NCBI GenBank assembly: GCA_963555705.1
Contig: OY743173.1
Span: forward strand, 459,001-523,000
Source: Ligustrum vulgare
Taxonomy: Eukaryota; Streptophyta; Magnoliopsida; Lamiales; Oleaceae
Reading direction: 5' to 3'
Length of the DNA: 64,000 nt
Positions 45,463-57,867 of the stretch are shown one piece after another. Within the stretch, counting starts at the first letter, position 1. Every line of letters starts with the position of its first letter. Position numbers and translations under genes: made by a program. Under the pieces are notes generated by a model, which ran no database searches, was not told the DNA's origin, and saw only the letters and a program-made list of their open reading frames with translations.

Positions 45463-46436
45463 TTTTCCAAAATTCCAATTAATAAATTCGAAATTAGACT
45501 ATAACACGAATTTGAAAGTACCCAAAATATACGTATATATATTTATTCCTAAATCTGAATTTATAATTATAAGTCTGGAATCATAGATAAATCTGAAATC
45601 AGAAACTTTAATCAAACATTTGAAGAAATCTGAGACTTATACTTAAGGATGATATTTACATCAATACATACATATATAAGCATTACCCAATTCTCCAATT
45701 TAACAATTATAATTCGAAAATTCAACTAACTTAAATATGAAAAATATGAAAAATCTTCGCATATTTACACACTCAACATATATACACATATATATACACA
45801 CATTGACATCAACATATGCTTGTGTGTGTTTTGTGTGAGTGTAAACCCGTGTGGGTTCGCGTGCGGCGTGAGTATGTTTTGTGGCGCAATTGGTGCACGG
45901 GTGGGAGGAGCCGAGGGAAAAAGGGTAGTGTCTTACCGGTGGGTGGTGGTAGGCGGTGGACGGCTGAGAGGAGGGGCTGAGAGTTGAGTGATGGAGGCGA
46001 GAAGAGAGGAGAGTCGAGTCAGAGAGATGGAGTTGGGGGAGAGGATGGCGAAAATGAGGGTTTAGGTTAGATTTTTGATATAATTTTTAGAAATTTGCAA
46101 ATCATTCCCTTAACTCTCATGAACCCGAAATTTAAGTCCTCAACCCTTAAAAATAATACAAAGTCGCACTAAACTTTCCCCCAACTTACAATCTAACACA
46201 ATAAAAATAGAAAATAGCATGCTTAAGCACTAAGACAATTAATCACATAAAATTGCTCGTAACAATTTATAAATTTTCTAATTGGTACACTGATCGAGAC
46301 GGCGTCCAAGTCCTTCCACTGCAAAATAATTCAAATTATAGACATTAAAGATCATAAATTTATAATTTATAATAATATTCACATGAATATTACGTGAAAT
46401 TTTAAATTGCACGTAAAAATGAAAAGCGGTCTTACA
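43642..46436 (-). repeat. 3' LTR of the chromovirus
   Basis: 2,795 bp, TGTAACACCCC...CTTACA on the plus strand. It carries an expanded (TA)n tract of about 76 bp (45385-45460) where the other LTR has only a few TA units. Confidence 0.93.
45385..45460. repeat. (TA)n microsatellite expanded in one LTR only
   Basis: About 38 TA units in this LTR against about five at 53378-53388 in the partner LTR. The two were identical at insertion, so the difference arose afterwards. Confidence 0.93.
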
Positions 46437-46456
46437 ATTCCTTACCCCCTAAAAAG
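46437..46456 (-). other. Polypurine tract of the chromovirus
   Basis: Minus-sense TTTTTAGGGGGTAAGGAAT just before the 3' LTR, preceded by the conserved GAGGACGAAATT of chromovirus 3' ends. Confidence 0.8.
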
Positions 46457-46478
46457 AAATTTCGTCCTCGAAATTAAA

Positions 46479-46970
46479 TTAAAACTTACCAAAAAGGTGT
46501 GGATACTTGGCACGCATTTCGTCCTCGCGTTCCCAAGTAGCCTCTTCTACTGCATGATTCCTCCAAAGAACTTTAATTAGAGTTATCTTCTTTCTCCTAA
46601 GTTGCTTATCTGCCTTCAGTAAGATGCTCACATGTGATTCCTCGTAAGTTAGATCCTCCCGAAGATCTAACGACTCATAACTGAGGATATGAGAAGGATC
46701 TGAAACATATTTCCTCAACATCGACACGTGAAATACGTTATGAATCCCAGATAGTGCCGACGGAAATGCAACCTGATAAGCTAGGTCACCCACCCTTTCA
46801 AGTATCTCAAAGGGGCCAACAAATCGCGGAGTTAACTTTCCCTTCTTCCCGAATCTCATAACTCCCTTCATAGGAGCGACCTTCAAGAAGTTCATATCAC
46901 CTGTAGCGAATTCCAATGGTTTCCTTCTTTTGTCTACATAGCTTTTCTGTCTACTCTGTGCAGTTCTCAT
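46479..46970 (-). pseudogene. Chromovirus integrase C-terminus and chromodomain
   Basis: 163-codon frame: YVDKRRKPLEFATGDMNFLK, then the GPY/F-type module (LTPRFVGPFEILERVGDLAY, HNVFHVSMLRKYV), and at about residues 110-160 a chromodomain (ITLIKVLWRNHAVEEATWER, then MRAKYPHLF). Chromodomains steer integration toward particular chromatin marks. It is separated from the integrase core by a stop/frame break near 47000-47030. Confidence 0.92.
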
Positions 46971-47032
46971 CCATTGACGAATCTTCTCAACAAATCTGCT
47001 GTCTGCTGCACCATTTTAGGACCCAGTAATTT

Positions 47033-47641
47033 TCATTCCCCTACTTCATCCCAGTGAACCGGCGATCTACACTTCCTCTCGTATAGCGCCTCATATGGAG
47101 CCATGTGAATGGAGGCTTGATAGCTCTTGTTATAGGAGAACTCAACTAATGGGATAAATTCGTCCCAAGTACCTGGAAAATCAATAATACAAGCTCTCAA
47201 CATATCTTCCAGGGTTTGAATTTTTCTCTCTGACTGTCCATCTATCTGAGGATGAAAGGCCGTGCTGAATCTCAATTGAGTACCCATGGCCTTATGTAGA
47301 CTTTTCCAAAATGGAGAAGTAAATTTTGGGTCACGATCAGACACAATGGATAGGGGAATCCCATGAAGCCTTACAATTTTTTCCACATATAACTCTGCAT
47401 ACTTCTCCATATTATAAGTAGTTTTTACTGGCAGAAAGTGTGCCGACTTGGTAAGACGATCAACAATCACCCATATTGAGTTATAACCCTTCTTCGTCTT
47501 AGGTAAGCCAACAATAAAGTCCATGCCTATTCGTTCCCACTTCCACTCCGGAATCATAAGAGGTTGTAATAGGCCAGAAGGTCGCTGATGTTCGACCTTA
47601 ACTTGCTGACAGGTGAGACAACATTGAACATACTCCGCCAC
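47033..47641 (-). pseudogene. Chromovirus integrase catalytic core
   Basis: DDE integrase: zinc-finger end CCLTCQQVK, first Asp in RIGMDFIVGLP, second in IVSDRDPKF, Glu in DGQSERKIQTLEDMLRA. The conserved His-Pro-Gln is followed by Ile-Asp where Thr-Asp is usual. A TAG/frame break at about 47642 divides it from the RNase H segment. Confidence 0.93.
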
Positions 47642-47644
47642 TCC

Positions 47645-48433
47645 CTACTCATGCCAATCCACCAAAAAATGTTGCCTCAAATCCTGAGCAATCTTAGTAC
47701 TTCCAGGGTGGATTGAGTAAGGAGTGTTATGAGCTTCCCTTATAATTTCTTGCTTCAATTCCTTATTATTGGGGATTACCAGTCTATTACCCTGCCGAAG
47801 GGAACCATCTGTGGTGATAATAAAATCAGTGCGCTTCCCATCAATTACCTCAGTGCGTACCCTTGAAGTATTGGGGTCTTCCAACTGTAGAGCCTTGATT
47901 TTCTCCAACAATTTCGATTCCAAAGTCATGTTGGCAAGATAACCTGACTTGCTTTTTGGAACGATCTCCAACTCTGACCCTTGGATATCAATTAGTAGCT
48001 GTTTTTGGACAACTTGCAAGGCATTCATTGTTCTATGACTTTTCCTGCTAAGAGCATCAGCTACGACATTAGCCTTACCAGGATGATAATTAATAACACA
48101 ATCATAATCCTTGACAAGTTCCAACCACATGCGCTGTCGCATGTTTAGTTCTTTCTGTATGAAGAAATATTTGAGACTTTTATGATCGGTGTAGATCTCA
48201 CATCTAACCTCGTAGAGATAGTGCCTCCATATCTTTAATGCAAATACGACGGCTGCCAACTCGAGATCGTGGGTTGGGTAATTCTTCTCGTACTCTTTCA
48301 ATTGCCTTGAAGCGTAGGCAATCACCTTGCCGTGTTGCATAAGAACACAACCAAGCCCCTTTAATGAGGCATCACCGTAAATGACCAATCCTTCATTTCC
48401 CTGTGGAATATCTAAAATTGGCGCAGTTGTCAA
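47645..48433 (-). pseudogene. Chromovirus RNase H and integrase zinc-finger start
   Basis: [46 protein letters not shown] and ADALSRKSH are RNase H motifs of Ty3/gypsy elements. The downstream [15 protein letters not shown] begins the HHCC finger. Confidence 0.92.
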
Positions 48434-48564
48434 CCGCGTCTTTAACTCCTCAAAACTCTGTTCGCAATCCGAATTCCACTGAAATTTTGCATCCTTTCTG
48501 GTCAGCTTAGTCTAAGGTGAGGCAATCTTGGAAAATCCTTCTACGAATCTCCGATAGTAACCAG

Positions 48565-49872
48565 CTAATCCAAGAAAGCTGAGAGGACCTCTTTCACATT
48601 AGTTGGTGTCGGCCAATTACGAACTGCCTCAATTTTACTCGGGTCAACCTCAATGCCTTCCTTTGATACAACATGCCCCAAGAACGGCACTCTTTCCAGC
48701 CAGAATTCACACTTCTTGAACTTCACAAATAATTTCTCTTCTCTAAGTTTCTGAAGCACTATTCTCAAATGCCTTTCGTGTTCCTCTTCAGACCTCGAAT
48801 AGATCAATATATCGTCAATGAAGACTATAACAAATTGATCCAGGTATTCTTTAAAGACCCGATGCATCAAGTCCATAAATGTCGCAGGAGCATTTGTTAA
48901 CCCAAACGGCATCACCAAAAATTCATAATGTCCATATCTGGTATGGAAGGTTGTCTTTGGGATGTCCTCTTCTTTAATCCTCAACTGATGATAACCAGAT
49001 CGCATATCGATCTTGGGAAAATACCCTGCACCTTGAAGCTGGTCAAATAGATCCTCAATTCTCGACAAAGGATATTTATTCTTTATTGTTACTTTGTTCA
49101 ATTCTCTGTAATCTATACAAAGTCTCATAGAACCGTCCTTCTTCTTCAAGAATAACACAGGAGCACCCCATGGAGAGAAACTAGGTCAAACAAAGCCCTT
49201 ATCCATGAGATCCTGTAGTTGTTCCTTGAGCTCTTTAAGTTCCGCAGGAGCCATCCGATACGGTGTTTTAGATATTGGGGCTTTTCTAGGTACCAAATCG
49301 ATAACGAAGTCAATCTCTCTTTCAGGTGGTAGGTCAAAAAGATCATCTGGAAAAACATCCGGATATTCTTGAACGATTGCAATTTGTTCAAGAGAGGGGT
49401 CTGCTTTACGTACCTCGACTATTGCAGCCAAGTAAGACCTACAACCCTTATTCATCAACTGACGGGCTTTCATCACTGATACTATTGGAATAGAAGGCTT
49501 CACCTCAACCCTAACAAAGCAAAAAGGAGTTTTATTTGGAGGCTCAAACACCACCTTCTTCTCATGACAGTCTATTGAAGCATAATACCGTGATAACCAA
49601 TCCATGCCCAGTATGACGTCAAAATCTCGAATATCAAGCACTATAAGATCTGCCAACCAGTCATGCCCATTCACTACTATTGGACAGTCTCTCAATATAT
49701 AACTTGAACTCAATAATGCTCCGGATGGTGTTGACATGACAAACGGAGTACCCAGTTGTGGGGATGAATGATTTAATTTCTCAGCAAAAACAAGACTGAC
49801 AAAAGAATGAGTAGCCCCGGAATCGAAAAGAATAGTTACAAGTTTGCCACACACGTACACAGTACCTACCAC
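48565..49872 (-). pseudogene. Chromovirus protease and reverse transcriptase
   Basis: Protease: TILFDSGATHSFVS near 49825, a classic DSG core. [54 protein letters not shown] (catalytic F-I-D-D). A TGA at 49185-49187 lies between them, where related elements have an Arg codon. The frame is lost again near 48565 in the FLG region. Pieces are otherwise well preserved. Confidence 0.93.
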
Positions 49873-49878
49873 AATAGA

Positions 49879-51369
49879 TTATACTTCTATAGATATATGC
49901 ATGTTCATAATTTGTCTAGAAAGGTACGAGATGTAAAGACAGAAGGGAAAAATGTAGTAAATAAAATTTAAAATACCTGATACCACGGTGGATGTGTATT
50001 TAACTTCCTTCTTAGACATTGTATAGACCCTTGCTCGGGTAGTCTTCATTTTCTCTCTACAATCCTTAGCTAGATGTCCCGATTTCCCGCAATTATAGCA
50101 GAAGCCCTTACAATCATTTGCAAAATGTCTAGGCATCCCTCATTTAAAGCATACTCCTTTACCCAACAAACACTCACCCAAGTGTTCCTTTCCACACTTC
50201 AGGCAGGTCATCCTCTGCTACTTATTAGGTTGGTGATTTTTATTACTTCCCTGGTCATTCCTCCTTTTATGTCCCTTTGTTATTCCACCCCTTTGAATTT
50301 CCACCCTTGAATTTTTGGCTAAAGGATTGAGTTTTATTTTCTTCTCCATCTATGGCTAGAGCTCTTTCCACCAACAGGGATTTGTTGATCACCTCTCTAT
50401 AAGTAGTGAGCTCAAAAGGGATCACAACCTGTTTGATTTGTGGTTTAAGTCCTTCTTCAAAGCGCCTAGACCTTCTCTCTTCAGTATCCACTAAGTTTGG
50501 AGCGAACTTAGCCAGTCTAGCAAATTCTACCTCATATTCCGTAACTGATCTGTTCCCTTGCACTAGACTCAGAAATTCTCCCTCCTTCTGCTGGAGGAGA
50601 CTCTTGGGAAAGTACTTTTCATTGAAGGACGTAGTAAACATCTCCCAAGTAAAAGGATCAATGTTATTTTCATGTTGGTGCTGAACCATCAGCCACCAGT
50701 CATATGCACCACCCTGAAGCATTTATGCGGAAAAGTTAACCTTCTCCTCGTCGGTGCATCCCATAACTGATCTGTTCCCTTGCACTAGTCTCAGAAATTC
50801 TCCCTCCTTCTGCTGGCGAAGACTCTTGGGAAAGTACTTTTCATTGAAGGCCGTAGTAAACATCTCCCAAGTAAAAGGATCAGTGTTATTTTCATGTTGG
50901 CGCTGAACCATTAGCCACCAATCATATGCACCGCCCTGAAGCATGTATGCGGAAAAGTTAACCTTCTCCTCGTCGGTGCATCCCATAACCCTGAAGGCTT
51001 TCTGCATTTCAGTCAACCACTTTTCAGCCTCGAGGGGGTCAGTGGTTCCACCAAAGGATGGTGGAGACAGCCCCTTAAATTCTAATATCCTCCCATGCCC
51101 ATGTGTCTCGTTAGTCCTAGCTGACTTGCTTGTCCCAACGTAGTTAACGCTTGTACCAAGGCCTCCAAAACCGTCAGAGTTCCGGAAGGGGCAGTGTTAT
51201 TGCATGTCCCTTCATTCATAATTATTGGGGTTCCTGAAGGGTTAGTATTACAGTCCGTCGCTCCATTCACAATCAACGGAGTATCTGAAGGGACAGTATT
51301 ACGGTCCGTCCCTTGATTCAGAGTTTGAGAAATTCTCCCTTGAGTGTTGCTACATCTAGTGCGATCCAT
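49879..51369 (-). pseudogene. Chromovirus gag with internal duplication
   Basis: Starts MDRTRCSNTQGRIS at 51369. The gag domain (MLQGGAYDWWLMVQRQHENN; FNEKYFPKSLRQQKEGEFL) occurs twice owing to a 222-bp direct duplication. Then come EEGLKPQIKQVVIPFELTTY and a zinc knuckle CYNCGKSGHLAKDC near 50090. Stops occur at about 51080 and 50723 (TAA in the duplicate) and in the region before the knuckle. Confidence 0.92.
50541..50984 (-). repeat. 222-bp in-frame tandem duplication in gag
   Basis: Segments 50541-50762 and 50763-50984 are near-identical direct repeats, 222 bp (74 codons) each. The duplication keeps frame, but one copy carries a TAA (GCATAAATG) where the other has a Tyr codon. Confidence 0.92.
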
Positions 51370-51587
51370 TTCTAAAATAGGAGAGAATAAAACATATTAT
51401 TTAAAATATAGTACTACATATCAATGTGTATGAAATTTCAATATTAGCAGCATCACTTGACATACGATAATTTAAGCAAAATTAACTCATCAGATGATCG
51501 AGGAGGATGCACTTGAGGTGTGACTCAGTACCCGAACACTTTCAAGTAAACATTTTAAAATTTACAGAATCGCTTTTAAAACTCTTA

Positions 51588-51599
51588 GCTTTGATACCA
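51588..51599 (-). other. Primer-binding site of the chromovirus (tRNA-Met type)
   Basis: Minus-sense TGGTATCAAAGC, five bases inside the 5' LTR, close to the initiator tRNA-Met complement TGGTATCAGAGC. Confidence 0.85.
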
Positions 51600-51604
51600 A
51601 AAAA

Positions 51605-54347
51605 TGTAACACCCTAGGTTTAAAAATCTAAAACCTAGGCGTGTTAACTTCCATTCACATTATATGCGGAAATAAATCGTTTAAACATTAAAATTTTCAT
51701 TTATCTATTATAAAATTTTACAGAAATTTCGGCAGAGTCTCCTCTATAACTTGGACATAGCCAATCTGTAGAGGGACATCATACCTACAATACATATAAA
51801 ATTCTCAACCCATTTAAATCCAATATTCACCATCCAACCAAAATTCCAAAATTTAACTCCAACATTAATTCCCAAACTCCTCAACAAAAATACCTTGAGG
51901 AAAATTTTTATAAATTCCTGAAACATAGTATGAACTAATCAAGGGAAATACCATACTTATTTTAACTAAGAACCGAAAGACTAATTTAAAATGATTCATC
52001 AATTTAAAAGAATAACCAATAAAATAATTTGTGAAATCCATTGATTCATTTCTAAAAGGAATGAAATTACGAGTACTGTCCGAGTCAGCCGCCAAATGCT
52101 CTCCTCGGATCATCTAACTTTCATCACCTGAAATGTTGGGGAGGGATTGGGGTGAGCTAAAGCTCAGTAAGTAAACTTTATGCATGAAATGCATGCTTAT
52201 GACATGAATGCTTTAAAAATTTCATATATGTATCCCCATTTACTTTACTTTCCAAAACTTTCAAACTTTTCAAACTTTCACTTCATTTCAAAAATTTCAC
52301 TTCATTTCCATCGTGAGCTCACTTGATGTAACTTCTAGTCAATCAGATAACAGTGAACAATTCTTATTTGGAACCAGATCACATTTACAAGTAAAACCGC
52401 AAAGCGGCTAACATGCATTCCACCGCAAAGCGGCTCATTCACTTTATTCCACTGCAAAGCGGCTCATTCACTTCATTCCACCGCAATGTGGCTCATTACA
52501 TTCGGGTACGCCGGTCCCCCTCGCCCCATTTCCCACTCACATCTTTCATGAAGTAGAAGTACACCCATTTTTTCTTAAAAATTCTTGGGATACATAACTT
52601 TTGAACAAACTTACACCTTGACACATTTCTTTCATTTAAATACATTTGACTTCCCAAATTTCGATGCCAATGCATGCTTGATGATGCAATGATATGATAA
52701 CGTGCGTGCTTGAACATTCTTCTTAATAACATATAATTTCATCAAGTAAACAAAATTCATCAAAGTAAGTTGCAAGACAGTCATTTACACATTTCACATT
52801 TGCATTCATCTTTGATAAAAATAGGGGGAAGTTTACTTACTTGACGTCCTTAGCATTTACCGTTATCTGGATTTGAGTCTCAGATGCCCGTGACATCAAT
52901 GTACCAATTCTCCTAATTATTTCCATTCTTTAATAAAATATTCTTTTAGTTTAAAAATCACAAATCTCATTCTTCTAATATTAACAGAACTTTCAATCGA
53001 AATCAAAACCTCAAATTAACCTAAGTGTGACCTTCAACTATGAACAACACATACATTATCATATTCGAAATAGGGGATTAACTACATATACTATAGAAAG
53101 TTTTCTGATCTTTTAAATTCAAACTCAGATAAATATATCAACTTAAACCAAAAATAACAAAATTCTTATTAGCAACTCTTACCATTCATGAATTTTTTTT
53201 TTCCAAGTAGAAAATCACAAATTTCCCCTCATAGTTAAACACGAACAGTAAACTAACAAGCTTAAATTCATAATTTATCAAAATTTGAAAAATTAATCCA
53301 TATAAACTTACAAATCTGAAAATTAACAATTTAGCTTCGAAATTTAAACTAAGTCTAAATCTGAATTTAGACACATGTATATATATATGCATTATCCAAA
53401 ATTCCAATTAATAAATTCGAAATTAGACTATAACACGAATTTGAAAATACACAAAATATACGTATATATATTTATTCCTAAATCTGAATTTATAATTATA
53501 AGTCTGGAATCATAGATAAATCTGAAATCAAAAACTTTAATTAAACATTTGAAGAAATCTGAGATTTATACTTAAGGATGATATTCACATCAATACATAC
53601 ATATATAAGCGTTACCCAATTCTCCAATTTAACAATTATAATTCGAAAATTCAACTAACTTAAATCTGAAAATATGAAAAATCTTCGCATATTTACACAC
53701 TCAACATATATACACATATATATACACACATTGACATCAACATATGCTTGTGTGTGTTTTGTGTAAGTGTAAACCCATGTGGGTTTGCAAGCGGCGTGAG
53801 TGTGTTTTGTGGCGCAATTGGTGCACGGGTGGGAGGATCCGAAGGAAAAAGGGTAGTGTCTTACCGGTGGACGGCTGAGAGGAGGGGCCGAGAGTTGAGT
53901 GATGGAGGCGAGAAGAGAGGAGAGTCGAGTCAGAGAGATGGAGTTGGGGGAGAAGATGGCGAAAATGAGGGTTTAGGTTAGATTTTTGATATAATTTTTA
54001 GAAATTTGCAAATCAATCCCCTAACTCTCATGAACCCGAAATTTAAGTCCTCAACCCTTAAAAATAATACAAAGTACCACTAAACTTTCCCCCAACTTAC
54101 AATCTAACACAATAAAAATAGAAAATAGCATGCTTAAGTACTAAGACAATTAATCACATAAAATTGCTCGTAACAATTTATAAATTTTCTAATTGGTACA
54201 CTGATCGAGACGGCGTCCAAGTCCTTCCATTGCAAAATAATTCAAATCATAGACATTAAAGATCATAAATTTATAATTTATAATAACATTCAAAAGAATA
54301 TTACGTGAAATTTTAAATTGCACGTAAAAATGAAAAGTGGTCTTACA
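51605..54347 (-). repeat. 5' LTR of the chromovirus
   Basis: 2,743 bp. It contains one more copy than its partner of a minisatellite with AAAGCGGCTCATTCACT units at about 52400-52500, and a 24-bp local duplication at about 52285 (TTTCACTTCATTTC). Confidence 0.93.
52400..52500. repeat. Minisatellite in the chromovirus LTR (GCAAAGCGGCTCATT units)
   Basis: About four degenerate units with the core CCGCAAAGCGGCT, itself an inverted repeat (CCGC/GCGG). The corresponding site of the other LTR (44415-44490) has about three. Confidence 0.8.
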
Positions 54348-54352
54348 AAAGA
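54348..54352. repeat. Target site duplication (right), AAAGA
   Basis: Matches 43637-43641. Confidence 0.95.
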
Positions 54353-54870
54353 AGTTCTAGTGGACATCAAAATGTGAAGAGGCCTTCATGAAGTTAAAAG
54401 ATTTCTTAGGAAGAGCACTTCTACTGTCAAAACCAAAGGTCGGAGAACCTTTATTCCTGTACCTGGCTGTCTCTAAAGAGACAGTGAGCTCCATTCTAAT
54501 TAGAGAAGAAAATGAAGATCAGCACCCTATATACTATGTGAGCAAGGCTCTTTTAGGCGCAGAAACGCGTTATCCTGATATGGAGAAACTCGTTATGGCG
54601 CTAATCACCTACACTCGTAAACTCCAACCTTATTTCCAAAATCACTCCATACAGGTACTCACAAACTTCCCCATGAGACAAGTTCTGCAGAAATCGGACG
54701 TGTCATGAAGACTGATGAAATGGGCCATCAAAATTAGCCAATATGGCCTACATTATGTACCTCAGAAAACTATAAAAGGTCAAGCACTAGCAGATTTCAT
54801 AGCTGAGTTTACACATCCACCCGAGGTAGACGTGATAGAAAATAATGAGGGGAGCAAGGAATGGGGACTT
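54353..54870 (+). pseudogene. Tat-2 RNase H, continued after the nested element
   Basis: Resumes the frame broken at 43641: KKF, TAG, WTSKCEEAF, then LLSKPKVGEPLFLYLAVSKE, YYVSKALLGAETRYPDMEK, VLTNFPMRQVLQKSDVS, TGA, and KGQALADFIAEFTHPPEVDV. It matches the first RNase H of Tat-1 closely. It stops abruptly at GSKEWGL, the start of the second RNase H, where a new LTR begins. Confidence 0.92.
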
Positions 54871-56429
54871 TGTAAGTATTATGCCCAAGGTCCAATCGTT
54901 TGACCAAACACTTACTAATATATTTGATGCATTTAATTATATGGAAGATTTGTTATTTAAATGACTTATAATAATATTATTATTCTTGCAAATTAAATCA
55001 ACAGAGTCTGTAGATTCAAATCTTGATAACTTTTAATCAAAAGGAGTTGTGATCGTGAGATATAAGTTACAATTGAATCTTAAATATCCTTTGTCTTAAA
55101 GTAATATCGAGATACATATATCTTTATCATGGATAGACCAACACGTATGTCATCGCCTACTTTAGAAGTGAGTAGCTGATCTCACAAGCTAAGATGTAGA
55201 GACATCTAAATGAACACGTGGATGTTTTGTTAAGAGAACAAAACATTGGAGACCCGTAACAGAGATTCCACATGGATAACTATCTGAGTGTCAGTGGTTA
55301 TTCTCTAATGTTCGTTAGTGGAAATGATCCTTTGATTTGATATCATCATAGTGCCTTATTTGAGGGCAGTCATACTTTGGTAATGTCAGATGTTTCTCTG
55401 AAAGGAGTTGCTAATACGATGTCGTTCGGGTATGTCAAGAATCATATGAAGGCTGTGAATGATCAATATAGGATTTGTCACTCTTAGAAAGTAAGATATT
55501 ATGATCCACGTTTTATTTGGTTAAGTCGATATTCAAATCCTTAGCCAAGGTGAATTCATAAATTCGAAAATAGTTTCGACGTTTATTGACTTAAGAACGA
55601 AATAAAAGATATGATCAATAAACAAGATTGACACATTTCCATATCTCGTAATTGATCGGATCATATTGACTAAGGGATTAAAGTTTCATGATAAACAAAC
55701 TAGTTTGGTTTTGTCACACCACGTGACAATTCCCATCAAATGTATTACCCTAACACATTGCTAGATGTCAATCTGGGACAACTAATGTGAATTAATTAAT
55801 TTAGGAGAATTAATGATTAATTGAAAAGAGAGTTTTAATTAATCTTATTTTGATTAGATCAAAATAATAATTCACGTCATTTGACATTGTGATTGGGAAC
55901 CTAGAGGGTCACACGCAAAGGGAGAACTAGAAGAATGTAATTACAATTAATTAATTAATAAGTGTTCGACATTTGTAGAATTAATTAATTATATTGTTTA
56001 TTAATAGGCTCGAGTTAATTAATTGGATTGATTAACTAATGTCTCATGTGTAATTAATTGGATTAATTAAACCACATGGACCGGGTAGTGTTTAAGTTAT
56101 GGGCCAAGTCCACTCTAATTTATATTAATAAACAACTAGGGTTTGGAAAAGTTAACACTCTAATTCATTATTATATTACTAGTACAAGAAGAGAGAAACC
56201 CTAACCTCTCATTCTTGTTCTCTTGTGTAGATCACATTTGGAGGCTGGACAATTGGAAAACTGTGGTGTGGAAGTAGTTTGAAGGAATCAAGATTCAAAG
56301 ATCCGTCTACAAAATAATCAAGAGGTATTATTTTTTGTCACGATTTCTATCTAAACACAAAGCAGATCCTCGTTTGGCAATTGAAAATATTTTATATTCC
56401 GCTGTGCATGAATAAGTAAATTCCCAACA
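54871..56429 (+). repeat. 5' LTR of another LTR retrotransposon cutting Tat-2
   Basis: 1,559 bp from TGTAAGTATTATGCCC to TTCCCAACA. A GCGGTATCAGAGTC sequence follows immediately, a slightly decayed tRNA-Met primer site, which fixes the right end and the plus orientation. The left end is fixed by the break in Tat-2. The matching 3' LTR is outside the window. The long LTR with a Met-type primer site suggests copia or a large non-autonomous derivative; class not proven. Confidence 0.75.
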
Positions 56430-56443
56430 GCGGTATCAGAGTC
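56430..56443 (+). other. Primer-binding site (tRNA-Met type)
   Basis: GCGGTATCAGAGTC next to the LTR end; compare TGGTATCAGAGC. Confidence 0.7.
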
Positions 56444-57020
56444 TACTTTGTGTTTGTTAGAAGTTGTTCTATGTATCTTGTAAGCAATTAATTGTGCTTG
56501 TTTCATGTTTCTAGCAATTTGAAAATTTGATTTTCACAATTTTGAAAAAATTGTTTTTTTTTTTGAAAATATTCGGATCGGAGCAAAGAGAAGAGGCGGC
56601 GACCGGTAGCGCAGTCGGTGAATTCACGAACTGGAGGCAGTACGCGACGATCGCTACTGCTTTGGGCCATGCAGTGTGACAATTGCGCTGTGTATCGGCG
56701 TAGAGCACGATTAATTAATGCAGTGGTGCCTATCGTCGCTGTAAATACGCAGCGGCGAACGCAAAAGAAATGTGAGGCACTACAGCGTTGCAGGAGCGCT
56801 TCTGTTGCTAATAGGCGACACGCGTCGCCATCCACCGGAGGAGTAGCGCTGCTGCCCCTATTAATAGGTTTAGGGTTTTCTGCTAGTTCCGGTTGAGGTG
56901 AGAGGGAGACGGGGGTCGATTTGCAATTTCGAAAATTGCAAGGGCAAGTCTGAAATACTCTATTGGGGTCAAAGTGAAATTTTAAATTAAGGGCTGATTT
57001 GTTAATCTGATTAATGATGA
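56444..57020 (+). other. Leader of the 54871 element, no gag seen
   Basis: Non-coding 5' leader: a T-rich part, then a GC-richer stretch (56580-56900). No gag motif occurs before the Reina-like LTR cuts it at about 57021. ORFs on either strand here show no domain. Confidence 0.55.
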
Positions 57021-57867
57021 TGATGTGCTCCGTTATGGGGATCACGAAGAACGCGCGGAATTAAGACTTGAAACGCCGGAAAGCCCCAAATCCAATTGGT
57101 AGACGATAACAATGCAACCCTGACCTCATGACGCAAGAACCAGGGGTATATTAAACCTAAGACCCGTTATGATGCGAAGATAAGAACCACAGAGGGGGAA
57201 CGCCACAAAGGGTGCCTAATCCTTTGATAAGTTCGGTTTGTTCAACAAGAACGAGAAGAAACAAGGGAATATCTCACCTTCAATTATCATAAATCTCAAA
57301 GTTTTGTTTTACAATGAAAAAGAAACATAATATAGCAAAAAAATGCGTAAGAAATAACCCTAGCTGCAAAACAACAATTAAAACGCGGCACTAGTTACGT
57401 CCGTACATACGAGTTTACGACCGTAAGTGACCCTTGGGTCCAAAAGTTGTTTTATCTCTTACGGCCATGACATAGGTTCTTACAGACGTAAGTTACATGC
57501 TGAATAAAAAATCCCCTAATTCAATTACGGCCATGAAAAGGATGTTTATGGCTGTAAGTCCCTTGCTGTCCAATTTGTGAGATGGAAAAGTTACGGCCGT
57601 AACTTCATCATTTACGGTCGTAAAAGGCCTTCTGCCATCTTTTCTGGTTGTTCTTTGACCCAAATGCATTGTAATGGTTTTGTCTCTTCTTCCATCTTGT
57701 CATGCATTGAAAATGGAGTCTTCGACCTCGCACTCGAGCACTCGTCCATCCAAGCTTGCATAAGTCCCTGCATTGCCTGCTTGATCTTCTTAGCTCTCAG
57801 CCTCGTTATTGGTCCCACCGGTACATGCAACGGGTCCTTGGTCATTGGGCCACTCCGGTACTCATCA
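57021..57867 (-). repeat. 3' LTR of a Reina-like gypsy element
   Basis: About 847 bp. The right end is fixed by the polypurine tract (minus-sense TTTTCAACAGGGAGGGGA at 57868-57885) followed by TGATGAGTACC. The left end aligns with the LTR starts at 58268 and 61564 (TGATG..). It carries about eight TTACGGCCGTAA-type motifs at 57386-57630. The pol frame runs through the tract into this LTR. Confidence 0.75.

Larger units (their letters stand above)
43642..54347 (-). mobile_element. Chromodomain-bearing gypsy element (Tekay-like), nested in Tat-2
   Basis: 10,706 bp, minus strand, with LTRs at 43642-46436 and 51605-54347, perfect AAAGA duplication, an initiator-tRNA-Met-type primer site (51588-51599), a polypurine tract (46437-46456), and gag-pro-RT-RNaseH-integrase-chromodomain in order. 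Long LTRs, the primer type and the C-terminal chromodomain point to the Tekay/Del clade of chromoviruses. LTR copies differ by about 5-6% in the stretch I compared, plus indels. Stops and frameshifts break gag and pol. Confidence 0.95.
39310..54870 (+). mobile_element. Second Tat-lineage gypsy element (Tat-2), truncated and interrupted
   Basis: The layout follows Tat-1: LTR end GTGGTCAACA at 39976, primer site, gag, protease, RT, then after the nested chromovirus (43642-54347) the first RNase H. It stops at 54870, where another LTR begins; the second RNase H, integrase, antisense gene and 3' LTR are absent from the window. Protein-level similarity to Tat-1 is clear but the reading frame is broken many times, so Tat-2 is older and diverged. 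Coordinates include the nested insertion. The 5' boundary is approximate because I see no TGTTGAC start. Confidence 0.85.

Noticed and set aside
56503..57045. 180-codon minus-strand ORF near 56.5-57 kb
   Set aside because: No domain, and it crosses the boundary between a retroelement leader and a different LTR.
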